Source of the DNA: Leptospira sp.
GTDB lineage: Bacteria; Spirochaetota; Leptospiria; Leptospirales; Leptospiraceae
DNA: 18,908 nucleotides
Direction of reading: 5' to 3'
Assembly (NCBI GenBank): GCA_027531445.1
Contig: JAPZRK010000096.1
Coordinates: forward strand, 1 to 18,908
In this document: in pieces, positions 6,621 through 15,677 of the stretch
How positions within the stretch are numbered: the stretch's first letter is position 1
Layout: each line of letters starts with the position of its first letter
The notes under the pieces: generated by a model
The model's input: the letters and a program-made list of their open reading frames with translations, nothing else
Databases searched by the model: none
Told to the model about the DNA's origin: nothing
Made by a program: the position numbers and the translations under genes

Positions 6621-9600
6621 ATGAATACCCGAATGCAATCTAGAAAGCGGGTAAATTTCGGTAATATTACCGACCTCAATTTACTTCCTAATCTTATCTA
6701 CGTTCAAAAAAAATCTTTCGACTGGTTTCTTCAGGCGGATGTAAAAGACCCAACAAAGCGGGCCAACCAAGGTTTGGAAGCAGTGTTCAGGGAGTCATTT
6801 CCGATCGAAAGCCCTAACAACGATATGGTCATGGAATATGGTCATTATGTATTGGGGGAAGCAAAACGTAACCCTCAAGAATGTAAAGATACTGATTCAT
6901 CTTATGCTCTTCCGCTAAAGGCAGTCATTCGACTCATCATCAAAGAGACTGGGGAAATTCGAGAGCAAGTTGTTTATATGGGCGATTTGCCTGTCATGAC
7001 TGACCATGGTACCTTTGTTATCAATGGAGCAGAGCGCGTTGTTGTAAGCCAGTTGCACAGATCTCCAGGTATCTTCTTTTCCTATGACCAAGTAAGAGAC
7101 ACGTTTTCTGCTAGGGTAATTCCATACCGAGGATCTTGGTTGGAGTTTGAAATGGACAACAAAGGGATTTTGGTCGCAAAAATTGACCGTAAGAAAAAAT
7201 TCCCGGCAACCCTCCTTGTCAAATCAATGGGTATGGGGACAAACGAAGAAGTCCTTCGTCTTTTTTACACATCATCAAAAATGAAGATCGCAGGTGCGGG
7301 TCCGAAAGAGCTCAAAAGACTCATTGGACGAAGAACCATTGCTGACATCATCAATATGGAAACGGGAGAGGTCATGCTCGACGCCGGTTCCAAGATCAAT
7401 GAAGATAACATCTCAATACTTCGCGAAATGAAGGTAAAAGATGTGGATGTGATTGAATTCCCGAAAGGAAAAGACAATCCCGTTCTTATCAATTGCCTTG
7501 AAAAAGATGGTGTGAATGACTATGAAGACGCAGTCAAAAAATTTCATACTATTATGCGACCAGGGGAACCATCCACAATCGAAAACGCTGAATCTGAGTT
7601 GAGAAGATTGTTCTTCTCACCTAAGACCTTTGATTTGGGCATTGTAGGTCGGTATAAAATCAATAGCAAGTTTGAATTCAATAATCCGAAAGACTTCAAC
7701 AAAGTAGAAGATCGTGTCCTCAGAAAGGAAGATATCGTCGAAACCGTTCGATATCTAGTTATGCTTATGAGCGATGCTGAAAACTTCTATCCGGATGACA
7801 TCGATCATTTGGGCAACAGAAGGATTCGATCTGTGGGAGAATTGGTCGCAAACCAGCTTAAGCTTGGTTTCTCACGCGTTGAACGAGTGATTAAAGAAAG
7901 AATGACTGTACAAGAGCCTGAACAACAGACTCCGCAGCTATTAATTTCCATCAAACCGATTACCGCCGTGATCAATGAGTTTTTTGGTTCTTCTCAATTG
8001 TCTCAGTTTATGGACCAGACGAATCCGCTTGCAGAACTTACTCACAAACGTAGGTTAAATGCTCTTGGTCCAGGTGGTCTATCACGTGATAGAGCAGGAT
8101 TCGAAGTTCGTGACGTTCATTATTCTCATTATGGCCGTATGTGCCCGATTGAAACTCCTGAAGGTCCAAACATTGGTCTCATTCTATCCATGTCGAGTTT
8201 TGCACGCGTTAATGATTACGGCTTTTTAGAAACGCCATACCGCGTTGTTAAAAATGGCAAAGTATCAAAACAAGTGGAATACTTAACTGCTGATAAAGAA
8301 GAATACCATTACATGGCGCAAGCTTCTTCGGCTATCGACGATAAAGGTGACTTTCAATCAAAACTCATTTCTACGAGACACAGAGGGGATTTTCCATTTA
8401 GAAGTCCGGCAGAAATCCAGTATATGGATTTAGCTCCTTTGCAAGTGGTATCTGTTTCCACAGCTCTGATTCCATTTCTTGAACATGACGATGCGAACCG
8501 CGCTCTCATGGGATCAAACATGCAACGTCAAGCGGTACCGCTTCTTACTGATGAAGCTCCGTTTGTTGGAACAGGCATTGAGTCTCGAGCAGCTTACGAT
8601 GCAGGGGTTTGTATCGTAGCAAAGAAAGACGGTGTTGTAACAAAAGTTGATGCAACAGGTGTTTGGGTCAAAGAAGATGCAAGCAAAGAGACCACTCACT
8701 ATTCCCTAATAAAGTTTAAAAAGACGAACCAAGGCACTTGTTTCAATCAAAAGCCAAACGTAAGCATGTTACATGCATACGGTGCAGGCAAGGTCTCCAA
8801 AGTTTCAAAGGAAGTTATCGAGATCACTTTGAACAATGGTGAACAAGAAGTTCATGAGTTAGTTTTGAATGAGGAAGTATCATTCGTTCCTCTCGTAAAA
8901 GAGGGCCAAGATGTTCCTGTAGGTTTTCCGATCGCGGGCCAACTCATCAAAGGTGAACGTGTTGGTGACTTCGGAGCCATATTACAGAAAGGTACTGTGA
9001 TCGCGAATGGACCTTCAACTGATGCGGGTTATCTCGCACTCGGTAAGAACGTACTGGTTGCATTTATGCCATGGGAAGGATATAACTTTGAGGATGCGAT
9101 TCTCATTTCTGAGCGGATCATCAAAGAGGATGTTTTTTCTTCCATTCATATTGAAGAGTTCGAAATCCAAGCTCGTGAAACGAAATTGGGTCAAGAGCAG
9201 ATTACTCGCGATATTCCTAATCTCTCAGACAAGGCATTCAGAGACCTAGATGAAACCGGCGTCATTCGTGTTGGTGCGGAAGTGAAGCCTGGTGATATTT
9301 TAGTGGGTATGGTAACTCCTAAAGGCGAAACTGACCTAACTCCAGAATACAAACTCCTCCATTCCATCTTTGGTGAAAAAGCAAAAGAAGTAAGAGATTC
9401 CTCACTTCGTATGCCAAATGGTTTCGAAGGTACTGTGATCGACATCAAACGTTTCTCTCGTGAGACGGGTGATGAGCTAGCCGCAGGCGTGGAAGAGATG
9501 GTAAAAGTTTATGTTGCCCGTAAACGTAAGTTACTTGTCGGAGACAAGATGGCAGGACGTCACGGTAACAAGGGTGTTGTCGCTAGAGTGATGGCACAAG

Positions 9601-10307
9601 AAGATATGCCTTATATGGAAGATGGGACTCCTGTCGACATCGTTCTCAATCCACTCGGTGTTCCTTCACGTATGAACTTGGGTCAAATATTTGAAACCCA
9701 ACTTGGTTTTGCGGCAAAGAAACTTGGACTCAACTTTGAAACTCCTGTTTTTGATGGAGCGACCGAGGATCATGTTCAAGATTATTGCAAACAAGCGGGT
9801 CTTCCTTCTAACAGTAAATTTAAGTTATTTGACGGTAGGACAGGCGAGTCCTTTATCAATCCAGTTTTTTGTGGATATATCTACATGTTGAAATTGGCTC
9901 ACTTGGTAGACGACAAAATCCATGCACGAAGTACTGGACCATACTCGTTAGTCACACAACAACCACTTGGCGGTAAAGCACAGTTTGGTGGTCAAAGACT
10001 TGGAGAGATGGAAGTATGGGCGTTAGAAGCCTATGGTGCATCACACACATTACAAGAATTATTAACAATCAAATCCGATGATATGTTAGGTAGAGCACGT
10101 ATCTACGAGGCAATCGTGAAGGGAATTCATTCCATTAAACCAGGAATTCCAGAATCCTTTAACGTATTGGTTCAAGAATTGCGTGGTCTGGCATTAGACA
10201 TCATCATCAAGGATTCTGAAGGTATGGAAGTGGATATCTCTGATTACGAAGATGAATTTTCAAAAAATAAAAAGAAAATCAAATTCGAGACCATCGAAAA
10301 CGCGTAG
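6621..10307 (+). CDS. rpoB: DNA-directed RNA polymerase subunit beta
   Basis: A complete 1228-residue beta subunit, shorter than that of E. coli (1342) because lineage-specific insertions are absent. It forms one pincer of core RNA polymerase and much of the active-site wall. The rifampicin pocket sequence FFGSSQLSQFMDQ is followed by THKRRLNALGPGG, with His475 equivalent to E. coli H526 and Asn480 where E. coli has S531. The conserved RYGRMCPIETPEGPNIGLI-type region follows (Tyr-Gly-Arg near residues 507-509). GDKMAGRHGNKG (974-985) carries the two active-site lysines K976 and K984. A strong ribosome binding site AGGGAGAG lies 6 nt before the ATG. rpoC follows after 11 nt. Confidence 0.99.
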   Translation: MNTRMQSRKRVNFGNITDLNLLPNLIYVQKKSFDWFLQADVKDPTKRANQGLEAVFRESFPIESPNNDMVMEYGHYVLGEAKRNPQECKDTDSSYALPLKAVIRLIIKETGEIREQVVYMGDLPVMTDHGTFVINGAERVVVSQLHRSPGIFFSYDQVRDTFSARVIPYRGSWLEFEMDNKGILVAKIDRKKKFPATLLVKSMGMGTNEEVLRLFYTSSKMKIAGAGPKELKRLIGRRTIADIINMETGEVMLDAGSKINEDNISILREMKVKDVDVIEFPKGKDNPVLINCLEKDGVNDYEDAVKKFHTIMRPGEPSTIENAESELRRLFFSPKTFDLGIVGRYKINSKFEFNNPKDFNKVEDRVLRKEDIVETVRYLVMLMSDAENFYPDDIDHLGNRRIRSVGELVANQLKLGFSRVERVIKERMTVQEPEQQTPQLLISIKPITAVINEFFGSSQLSQFMDQTNPLAELTHKRRLNALGPGGLSRDRAGFEVRDVHYSHYGRMCPIETPEGPNIGLILSMSSFARVNDYGFLETPYRVVKNGKVSKQVEYLTADKEEYHYMAQASSAIDDKGDFQSKLISTRHRGDFPFRSPAEIQYMDLAPLQVVSVSTALIPFLEHDDANRALMGSNMQRQAVPLLTDEAPFVGTGIESRAAYDAGVCIVAKKDGVVTKVDATGVWVKEDASKETTHYSLIKFKKTNQGTCFNQKPNVSMLHAYGAGKVSKVSKEVIEITLNNGEQEVHELVLNEEVSFVPLVKEGQDVPVGFPIAGQLIKGERVGDFGAILQKGTVIANGPSTDAGYLALGKNVLVAFMPWEGYNFEDAILISERIIKEDVFSSIHIEEFEIQARETKLGQEQITRDIPNLSDKAFRDLDETGVIRVGAEVKPGDILVGMVTPKGETDLTPEYKLLHSIFGEKAKEVRDSSLRMPNGFEGTVIDIKRFSRETGDELAAGVEEMVKVYVARKRKLLVGDKMAGRHGNKGVVARVMAQEDMPYMEDGTPVDIVLNPLGVPSRMNLGQIFETQLGFAAKKLGLNFETPVFDGATEDHVQDYCKQAGLPSNSKFKLFDGRTGESFINPVFCGYIYMLKLAHLVDDKIHARSTGPYSLVTQQPLGGKAQFGGQRLGEMEVWALEAYGASHTLQELLTIKSDDMLGRARIYEAIVKGIHSIKPGIPESFNVLVQELRGLALDIIIKDSEGMEVDISDYEDEFSKNKKKIKFETIENA

Positions 10308-10318
10308 GAAACTAAGTT

Positions 10319-13300
10319 ATGAGAAATTACAACAGTTTTGAATCTATCACGATCCGTTTGGCTTCCCCAGAGCGGATCAAAGAATGGTCGTTCGGTGAAG
10401 TAAAAAAACCCGAAACAATCAACTACCGGACATTAAAACCGGAGAGAGATGGTCTTTTTTGTGAAAAAATCTTCGGAACCACAAAAGATTGGGAATGCTA
10501 CTGCGGAAAGTTTAAGTCCATTCGATACAAAGGTGTAGTTTGCGACAAATGCGGTGTAGAAGTTACGCACTCCAAAGTTCGACGTGAGCGTATGGGTCAT
10601 ATCGAACTTGCAGCTCCTGTTTCGCATATCTGGTATTACAGATCCGTTCCATCAAGAATGGGTCTTCTTTTAGATATGACGATCAACCAGTTGAAAAGCG
10701 TTTTATACTTCGAGAAGTATGTCATCATTGATCCAGCAGATTCTGGACGAAACCGTGGTGAGTTGATTGATGAAGACGAATACCATAACTTCCTTGATGA
10801 GTATGGTGATAAGTTTATCGCCGGTATCGGTGGGGATGCAATCAAAGAACTACTTGCACGTATTGACGTTGATGCAGAAGCACGTGCAATTCGTCAAAAA
10901 ATACAAGACAGAAATAAAATCTCTGACAAACGAATTTTTAAAAGATTAGAAGTATTGGAAGCCTTTCGAGATTCAGGCAACCGCCCTGAATGGATGGTGC
11001 TTGATATTGTTCCCGTCATTCCTCCGGAACTTCGACCAATGGTACAGCTAGAAGGTGGTAGATTTGCTACTTCTGACCTCAACGATTTATACCGTCGAGT
11101 GATCAACCGAAACAACCGATTGAAGCGTCTCCTTGCATTAAAGGCTCCAGAGATCATTGTTAGAAACGAAAAGAGAATGTTGCAAGAAGCAGTCGATGCA
11201 CTTTTCGATAACAGTCGTCGTAAACGTACTGTGAAAGGGAAAGGCAATCGACCATTAAAATCGATTTCCGACATGCTTAAAGGAAAACAAGGACGTTTCC
11301 GTCAAAACCTACTTGGAAAACGAGTGGATTATTCTGGTCGTTCGGTGATCGTTGTCGGCCCAGAATTGAAGTACCATCAAATGGGTCTTCCCAAAAAGAT
11401 GGCGCTCGAACTTTTTAAGCCATTTATCATGAAACGCCTTGTCGATTTGGAACTTGCTCCCAATATCAAATCTGCTAAAAAGAAAATTGAAGCAGAGGAT
11501 AGAGAAGTCTTTGATGTTCTTGATACTGTTGTAAAAGAACATCCAGTTCTTCTCAACCGAGCACCAACTTTGCATAGATTAGGGATTCAGGCTTTTCTTC
11601 CTATATTAGTGGAAGGGAAAGCGATCAAGTTGCATCCGTTAGTTTGTCACGCATTCAACGCTGACTTTGACGGTGACCAAATGGCGATCCATATCCCGCT
11701 TGCTCCAAAAGCTCAGCTTGAGACATGGATGCTTATGTTATCACCACATAACATATTGAATCCTGCGAATGGTCAACCAATCTGTGGGCCAACACAAGAC
11801 ATCGTACTAGGGATCTATTATTTAACCTCTGAAGTGAAAGATGCGAAAGGCCAAGGTAAATTTTTTACTGGTCTTGAAGAAATCATGTATGCCATTGAAA
11901 ACAAAACGGTTGAAATCCGTTCCAAGATTTCGGTGCTCCATGAAGGCAAAATCATCGAAACCACACCTGGTCGTCTCATTTTCAACCAAGTGATGCCGAA
12001 AGGTTATGTTTATGTAAACCGAACCTTGGGTGACAAAGAAACCAATAAAATCATCGCAGATGTGTACGAAAAATTTGGACCGGGCGCTACAGTTGTAATG
12101 CTCGATGAGATCAAACGTCTCGGTTACAAGTATGCAACATACTTTGCTCCTACGATTTCAATCGAGGACATTCGAGTTTCTCCACACAAAGAGGGACTGG
12201 TTAACGATGCCAACAAAGAAGTCGAAAAAGCGGATATGGAGTACCGAAAAGGTATTATCACAAACGAAGAACGTTATAAAAAAGTAATCGAGATTTGGAC
12301 TAAAACCAATGATAAGATTACAGATGGTATGTTCAAAGAATTGGAAAAAGACCAAAACGGTTTTAATCCAGTTTATGTCATGGCTGCTTCAGGTGCAAGA
12401 GGATCGAAACAACAAATTCGTCAGCTAGCAGGTATGAGGGGACTCATGGCAAAACCAAGTGGTGAGATAATTGAGCTCGCTATCAGGTCAAATTTCCGTG
12501 AAGGTCTCGGTGTCTTAGAATTTTTTATCTCTACACATGGTGCGCGTAAAGGTCTTGCAGATACTGCATTAAAAACTGCCGATGCTGGTTACTTAACTCG
12601 TCGTCTAGTGGACATTTCGCAAGACGTGATCGTAACTGAAGACGACTGTGGGACAAAAGAAAATATCACTCTTGGTATGGTGAAAGAAGGTGAGAACATC
12701 ATCGTTTCTCTTGCTGATCGTGTTTTCGGTAGGTATACTGCTGAAGATCTCGTTGACCCAGTAACAGAAAAAGTTGTTTTCCCGAAGGATACAATCATCA
12801 CTCGTGCGATTGGTCATCAGATTGAAAATCTAGGCTATGACAAAATCAAAGTTAGATCACCACTTACTTGTCGTTCTAGAATTGGAATTTGTACAAAATG
12901 TTACGGTATGGACATGGCAAGGCTTGTTCCTGCAGAGATCGGAGAGGCGGTTGGTACAATTGCCGCACAGTCGATCGGTCAACCCGGAACACAGCTGACA
13001 ATGAGAACATTCCACATCGGTGGTGCCGCATCAGCAACAATCCAAGAAAAAGAACACAAAGTTCCATATAAATCCCTTGTTAAATCCATAAATGGCCGTC
13101 TAGTTACAAATCCTACTGGATCCAAAGTATTTTCAAGACGTGGAACCATAATCATCCAAAGACTTGTTCAAGAATTCCAAACGACCGCACTTTCAAACGT
13201 TCGAGTCGCTGATGGTCAAAGATTGGAGAAAGGTGAAGTTTTTGGAACCCAACTAACTGAAAATGGTGAGCAGATGGTCACCGCGGATCAACCAGGCACC

Positions 13301-14641
13301 GTATCACTGCAAGGCACTCTACTTAGAGTTCTCGGTGATGATATGGTGATTCCAGTTAAAGTAGGAACTCTCGTTCGTTGTTCAGAGAATGAAATTGTGG
13401 ATGAGAACAAACCTTTGGCTGAGTTCGATCCATATAACGAAGTCGTTGTATCTGAGATTGAAGGAACCATCAACTGGGAAGATTTGGAAGTTGGAAAGAA
13501 TGTCCGACGTGACGTTGATCCAAAAACATCCAATATCATTTTTAAGGTTGTGGAGCAGAAGAAGGATCGTCTCGTTCCAGTCATCGCTGTACATGGAGCA
13601 ACAAACGAAAGTTATTCCGTGCCGGTAGATTCATTATTACAATTTCAGTCAGGCGATAAGGTGAAAGAAGGAGATATCCTTTTTAAGATTCCTTCTGTTG
13701 CGGAAAAAACTCGAGATATTACAGGTGGACTACCGCGAGTTGATGAACTCTTTGAAGCCCGTCGACCAAAAGATGCTTGTACTCTTGCAGAAATCGAAGG
13801 AAAGATCGAGGACCGCGGAGAAATTGTAAAAGAAAAACGTATTCTATATATCATTCCAGAATCGACCGAAGTAGAAAAAGTCAAAGTGGCCATTCCAATC
13901 GGTAAACAACTTCGAGTTAGACATGGAGATTTTGTAAAGGTCGGAGATCAAATCGACGAAGGAAACTTCGATCCACATGACATTCTTACCATTAAGGGAG
14001 CCAATGCGCTTCACAATTACATGGTTTCGGAAGTTCAGGAAGTATACCGTCTTCAAGGTGTTCATATCAATGATAAGCACATTGAAGTAGTGGTCCGCCA
14101 GATGCTTCGTAAAGTGATCATTACTGACAGTGGTGATACCTCGTTTGTTAACCAGCAACAGGTTGATCGATTTTTATTTAATGAAGAAAACGATCGAGTG
14201 ATTGCGGAAGGGGGAAGCCCGGCCCAATCACAACCAATTTTACTTGGTTTAACGAAGGCATCACTCAATACAGAGTCTTATTTTTCTGCCGCTTCCTTCC
14301 AAGAGACGACAAAAGTGCTTACTGATGCAGCAATTAAAGGTAAAACCGATCATTTGATGGGTCTTAAGGAAAATGTGATCATTGGTCATATGATTCCGGC
14401 GGGAACAGGAATGAAGAAATACCGAGATATCGAAGTTTTTAAGGATCTTCCTGGAGACTTGGACTGGGATTTGGAAGAAGAAGACGAAATCGAAGAAGAA
14501 ATGGTCGAAATTCCAGAATCGGCACCTGTTTCAACGGTGACTCTCTCAAAACTCGTTGAAGAAGATGATGAAGACGAAGACGAGCTAGAAGATGATGATG
14601 ATGATGATAAATCAGAAGACGAAGAGGATGACGACGAATAG
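10319..14641 (+). CDS. rpoC: DNA-directed RNA polymerase subunit beta'
   Basis: A complete 1440-residue beta' subunit. The N-terminal zinc ribbon has Cys 60, 62, 75 and 78. The catalytic NADFDGD is at 447-453, with the Mg-binding Asp 449, 451 and 453. The second zinc site has Cys 777, 851, 858 and 861, at the same spacing as in E. coli. The bridge helix and trigger-loop region is intact (GTIAAQSIGQPGTQLTMRTF, about 881-900). After the conserved core, residues 1385-1440 form a strongly acidic tail with 34 Asp or Glu among 56 residues, including six successive Asp (1425-1430) encoded by (GAT)6. This tail is not part of the usual subunit and is probably disordered. AGGAAA precedes the ATG. The gene is 11 nt after rpoB. 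Confidence 0.99.
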   Translation: MRNYNSFESITIRLASPERIKEWSFGEVKKPETINYRTLKPERDGLFCEKIFGTTKDWECYCGKFKSIRYKGVVCDKCGVEVTHSKVRRERMGHIELAAPVSHIWYYRSVPSRMGLLLDMTINQLKSVLYFEKYVIIDPADSGRNRGELIDEDEYHNFLDEYGDKFIAGIGGDAIKELLARIDVDAEARAIRQKIQDRNKISDKRIFKRLEVLEAFRDSGNRPEWMVLDIVPVIPPELRPMVQLEGGRFATSDLNDLYRRVINRNNRLKRLLALKAPEIIVRNEKRMLQEAVDALFDNSRRKRTVKGKGNRPLKSISDMLKGKQGRFRQNLLGKRVDYSGRSVIVVGPELKYHQMGLPKKMALELFKPFIMKRLVDLELAPNIKSAKKKIEAEDREVFDVLDTVVKEHPVLLNRAPTLHRLGIQAFLPILVEGKAIKLHPLVCHAFNADFDGDQMAIHIPLAPKAQLETWMLMLSPHNILNPANGQPICGPTQDIVLGIYYLTSEVKDAKGQGKFFTGLEEIMYAIENKTVEIRSKISVLHEGKIIETTPGRLIFNQVMPKGYVYVNRTLGDKETNKIIADVYEKFGPGATVVMLDEIKRLGYKYATYFAPTISIEDIRVSPHKEGLVNDANKEVEKADMEYRKGIITNEERYKKVIEIWTKTNDKITDGMFKELEKDQNGFNPVYVMAASGARGSKQQIRQLAGMRGLMAKPSGEIIELAIRSNFREGLGVLEFFISTHGARKGLADTALKTADAGYLTRRLVDISQDVIVTEDDCGTKENITLGMVKEGENIIVSLADRVFGRYTAEDLVDPVTEKVVFPKDTIITRAIGHQIENLGYDKIKVRSPLTCRSRIGICTKCYGMDMARLVPAEIGEAVGTIAAQSIGQPGTQLTMRTFHIGGAASATIQEKEHKVPYKSLVKSINGRLVTNPTGSKVFSRRGTIIIQRLVQEFQTTALSNVRVADGQRLEKGEVFGTQLTENGEQMVTADQPGTVSLQGTLLRVLGDDMVIPVKVGTLVRCSENEIVDENKPLAEFDPYNEVVVSEIEGTINWEDLEVGKNVRRDVDPKTSNIIFKVVEQKKDRLVPVIAVHGATNESYSVPVDSLLQFQSGDKVKEGDILFKIPSVAEKTRDITGGLPRVDELFEARRPKDACTLAEIEGKIEDRGEIVKEKRILYIIPESTEVEKVKVAIPIGKQLRVRHGDFVKVGDQIDEGNFDPHDILTIKGANALHNYMVSEVQEVYRLQGVHINDKHIEVVVRQMLRKVIITDSGDTSFVNQQQVDRFLFNEENDRVIAEGGSPAQSQPILLGLTKASLNTESYFSAASFQETTKVLTDAAIKGKTDHLMGLKENVIIGHMIPAGTGMKKYRDIEVFKDLPGDLDWDLEEEDEIEEEMVEIPESAPVSTVTLSKLVEEDDEDEDELEDDDDDDKSEDEEDDDE
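14591..14608 (+). repeat. (GAT)6 trinucleotide repeat within rpoC
   Basis: Six perfect tandem GAT codons encode Asp 1425-1430 in the acidic tail of RpoC. A length change by whole units would keep the frame and only alter tail length. The repeat lies 33 bases before the stop codon. Confidence 0.85.
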
Positions 14642-14692
14642 GTCGTCATTCAAAGAATGAATAAAGGTTTTCGTTTACAAAAACAGGGTTCC

Positions 14693-14721
14693 TGGAACTT
14701 TGGACGGAAACGGCATATTAA
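14693..14721 (+). promoter_or_regulatory. Weak candidate promoter before rpsL
   Basis: TGGAAC (14693-14698) and TATTAA (14716-14721) are separated by 17 nt in the 110-nt gap between rpoC and rpsL. Both boxes match only moderately (three and four of six bases). Cotranscription from rpoC remains possible because no terminator is visible in this gap. Confidence 0.25.
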
Positions 14722-14751
14722 AATAGAGAAAAGAGTTTAAGAAGGAATCGA

Positions 14752-15126
14752 ATGCCTACAATCAATCAGCTCATCCGACATGGAAGAGACGCACAAAAGA
14801 AAAGAACTAAATCCCCTGCCTTAAAGGCATGTCCTCAGAGACGAGGTGTTTGCACGCGAGTAATGACATTTACTCCCAAAAAACCTAACTCAGCTCTTCG
14901 TAAAGTTGCTAGGGTTCGTTTGACAACTGGAATCGAGGTTACAGCTTACATTCCGGGTGAGGGTCACAACTTACAAGAACACAATGTTGTTTTGATTCGT
15001 GGTGGAAGGGTAAAAGATTTACCAGGGGTTCGTTATCACATTGTTCGTGGTACGCTTGATACACTTGGTGTCGACAAACGTCGTAAGAGTCGCTCAAAAT
15101 ATGGCGCGAAACGTCCTAAGGCTTAA
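14752..15126 (+). CDS. rpsL: 30S ribosomal protein S12
   Basis: A 124-residue S12, the decoding-centre protein that monitors codon-anticodon pairing. TPKKPNSALRK (41-51) and GGRVKDLPGVRYH (84-96) are the two conserved loops. Lys43 and Lys88, whose changes give streptomycin resistance or dependence, are wild type here, and Asp89, the methylthiolated residue in some bacteria, is present. A GAAGGA ribosome binding site lies 5 nt before the ATG. It opens the str-type group, with rpsG 14 nt downstream. Confidence 0.98.
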   Translation: MPTINQLIRHGRDAQKKRTKSPALKACPQRRGVCTRVMTFTPKKPNSALRKVARVRLTTGIEVTAYIPGEGHNLQEHNVVLIRGGRVKDLPGVRYHIVRGTLDTLGVDKRRKSRSKYGAKRPKA

Positions 15127-15140
15127 TAGGGAGAATTTGA

Positions 15141-15614
15141 ATGTCTAGAAGAAGAGGAAAAGTAGACCCGCGCCCGATGATCGGGGATCCAAAATTCAAT
15201 GATAAAGTTGTTACAAAGTTTATCAATTGTTTGATGGTTGATGGTAAAAAGAGTACGGCGGAGGCTGTGTTCTACGATGCTTTAGAAGTTATTAATAAAA
15301 AAACAGGACAAGACCCATACCAAGTGTTTCAAGAAGCTTTGGAAAATGTGAAACCTCAAGTTGAAGTTAAGTCCAGAAGAGTGGGTGGTGTAACTTACCA
15401 AGTTCCTATCGAAGTTCGTCCAGAAAGAAGACTTGCACTTGGTATCAGATGGCTCATTCGTTACAGTCGAGATCGCAACGAAAAGTCGATGAAAAACAAA
15501 TTGGCCGCAGAGTTTATGGAAGCTCAAAAGGGTACTGGATCTGCGATTAAGAAAAAAGAAGATATTAGAAAAATGGCTGATGCCAACAAGGCATTCTCTC
15601 ACTATCGCTGGTAG
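15141..15614 (+). CDS. rpsG: 30S ribosomal protein S7
   Basis: A 157-residue S7, the primary assembly protein of the 30S head, which touches E-site tRNA and mRNA. It begins SRRRGKVDPRPMIGDPKFND, followed by the conserved helical body with VKSRRVGGVTYQVPIEVRPERR (75-96 region). The C-terminus AFSHYRW is the usual short form. A clear GGGAGA ribosome binding site lies 7 nt before the ATG. In E. coli S7 represses the str operon by binding the rpsL-rpsG gap; here that gap is only 14 nt, so the same site cannot exist. A strong terminator follows 31 nt after the stop codon. Confidence 0.98.
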   Translation: MSRRRGKVDPRPMIGDPKFNDKVVTKFINCLMVDGKKSTAEAVFYDALEVINKKTGQDPYQVFQEALENVKPQVEVKSRRVGGVTYQVPIEVRPERRLALGIRWLIRYSRDRNEKSMKNKLAAEFMEAQKGTGSAIKKKEDIRKMADANKAFSHYRW

Positions 15615-15645
15615 TCAGATCGCATTCGATTTTATCTCATTGGAT

Positions 15646-15677
15646 AAGCCGAGTTTCGACTCGGCTTTTTTATTTTT
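15646..15677 (+). terminator. Rho-independent terminator after rpsG
   Basis: A perfect 9-bp stem AAGCCGAGT (15646-15654) / ACTCGGCTT (15659-15667) is closed by a stable TTCG tetraloop. Nine T with one A follow to 15677. The T tract ends at the base before the start codon of the next gene, so that gene either needs read-through or starts very close to a promoter not recognised here. Confidence 0.9.

Noticed and set aside
14386..14649. Minus-strand open frame rich in serine runs
   Set aside because: It is the complement of the GAA/GAT-rich acidic tail of rpoC (TCx codons). There is no independent gene evidence.
14752..15126. Possible streptomycin-resistance change in rpsL
   Set aside because: Lys43 and Lys88 are both wild type.
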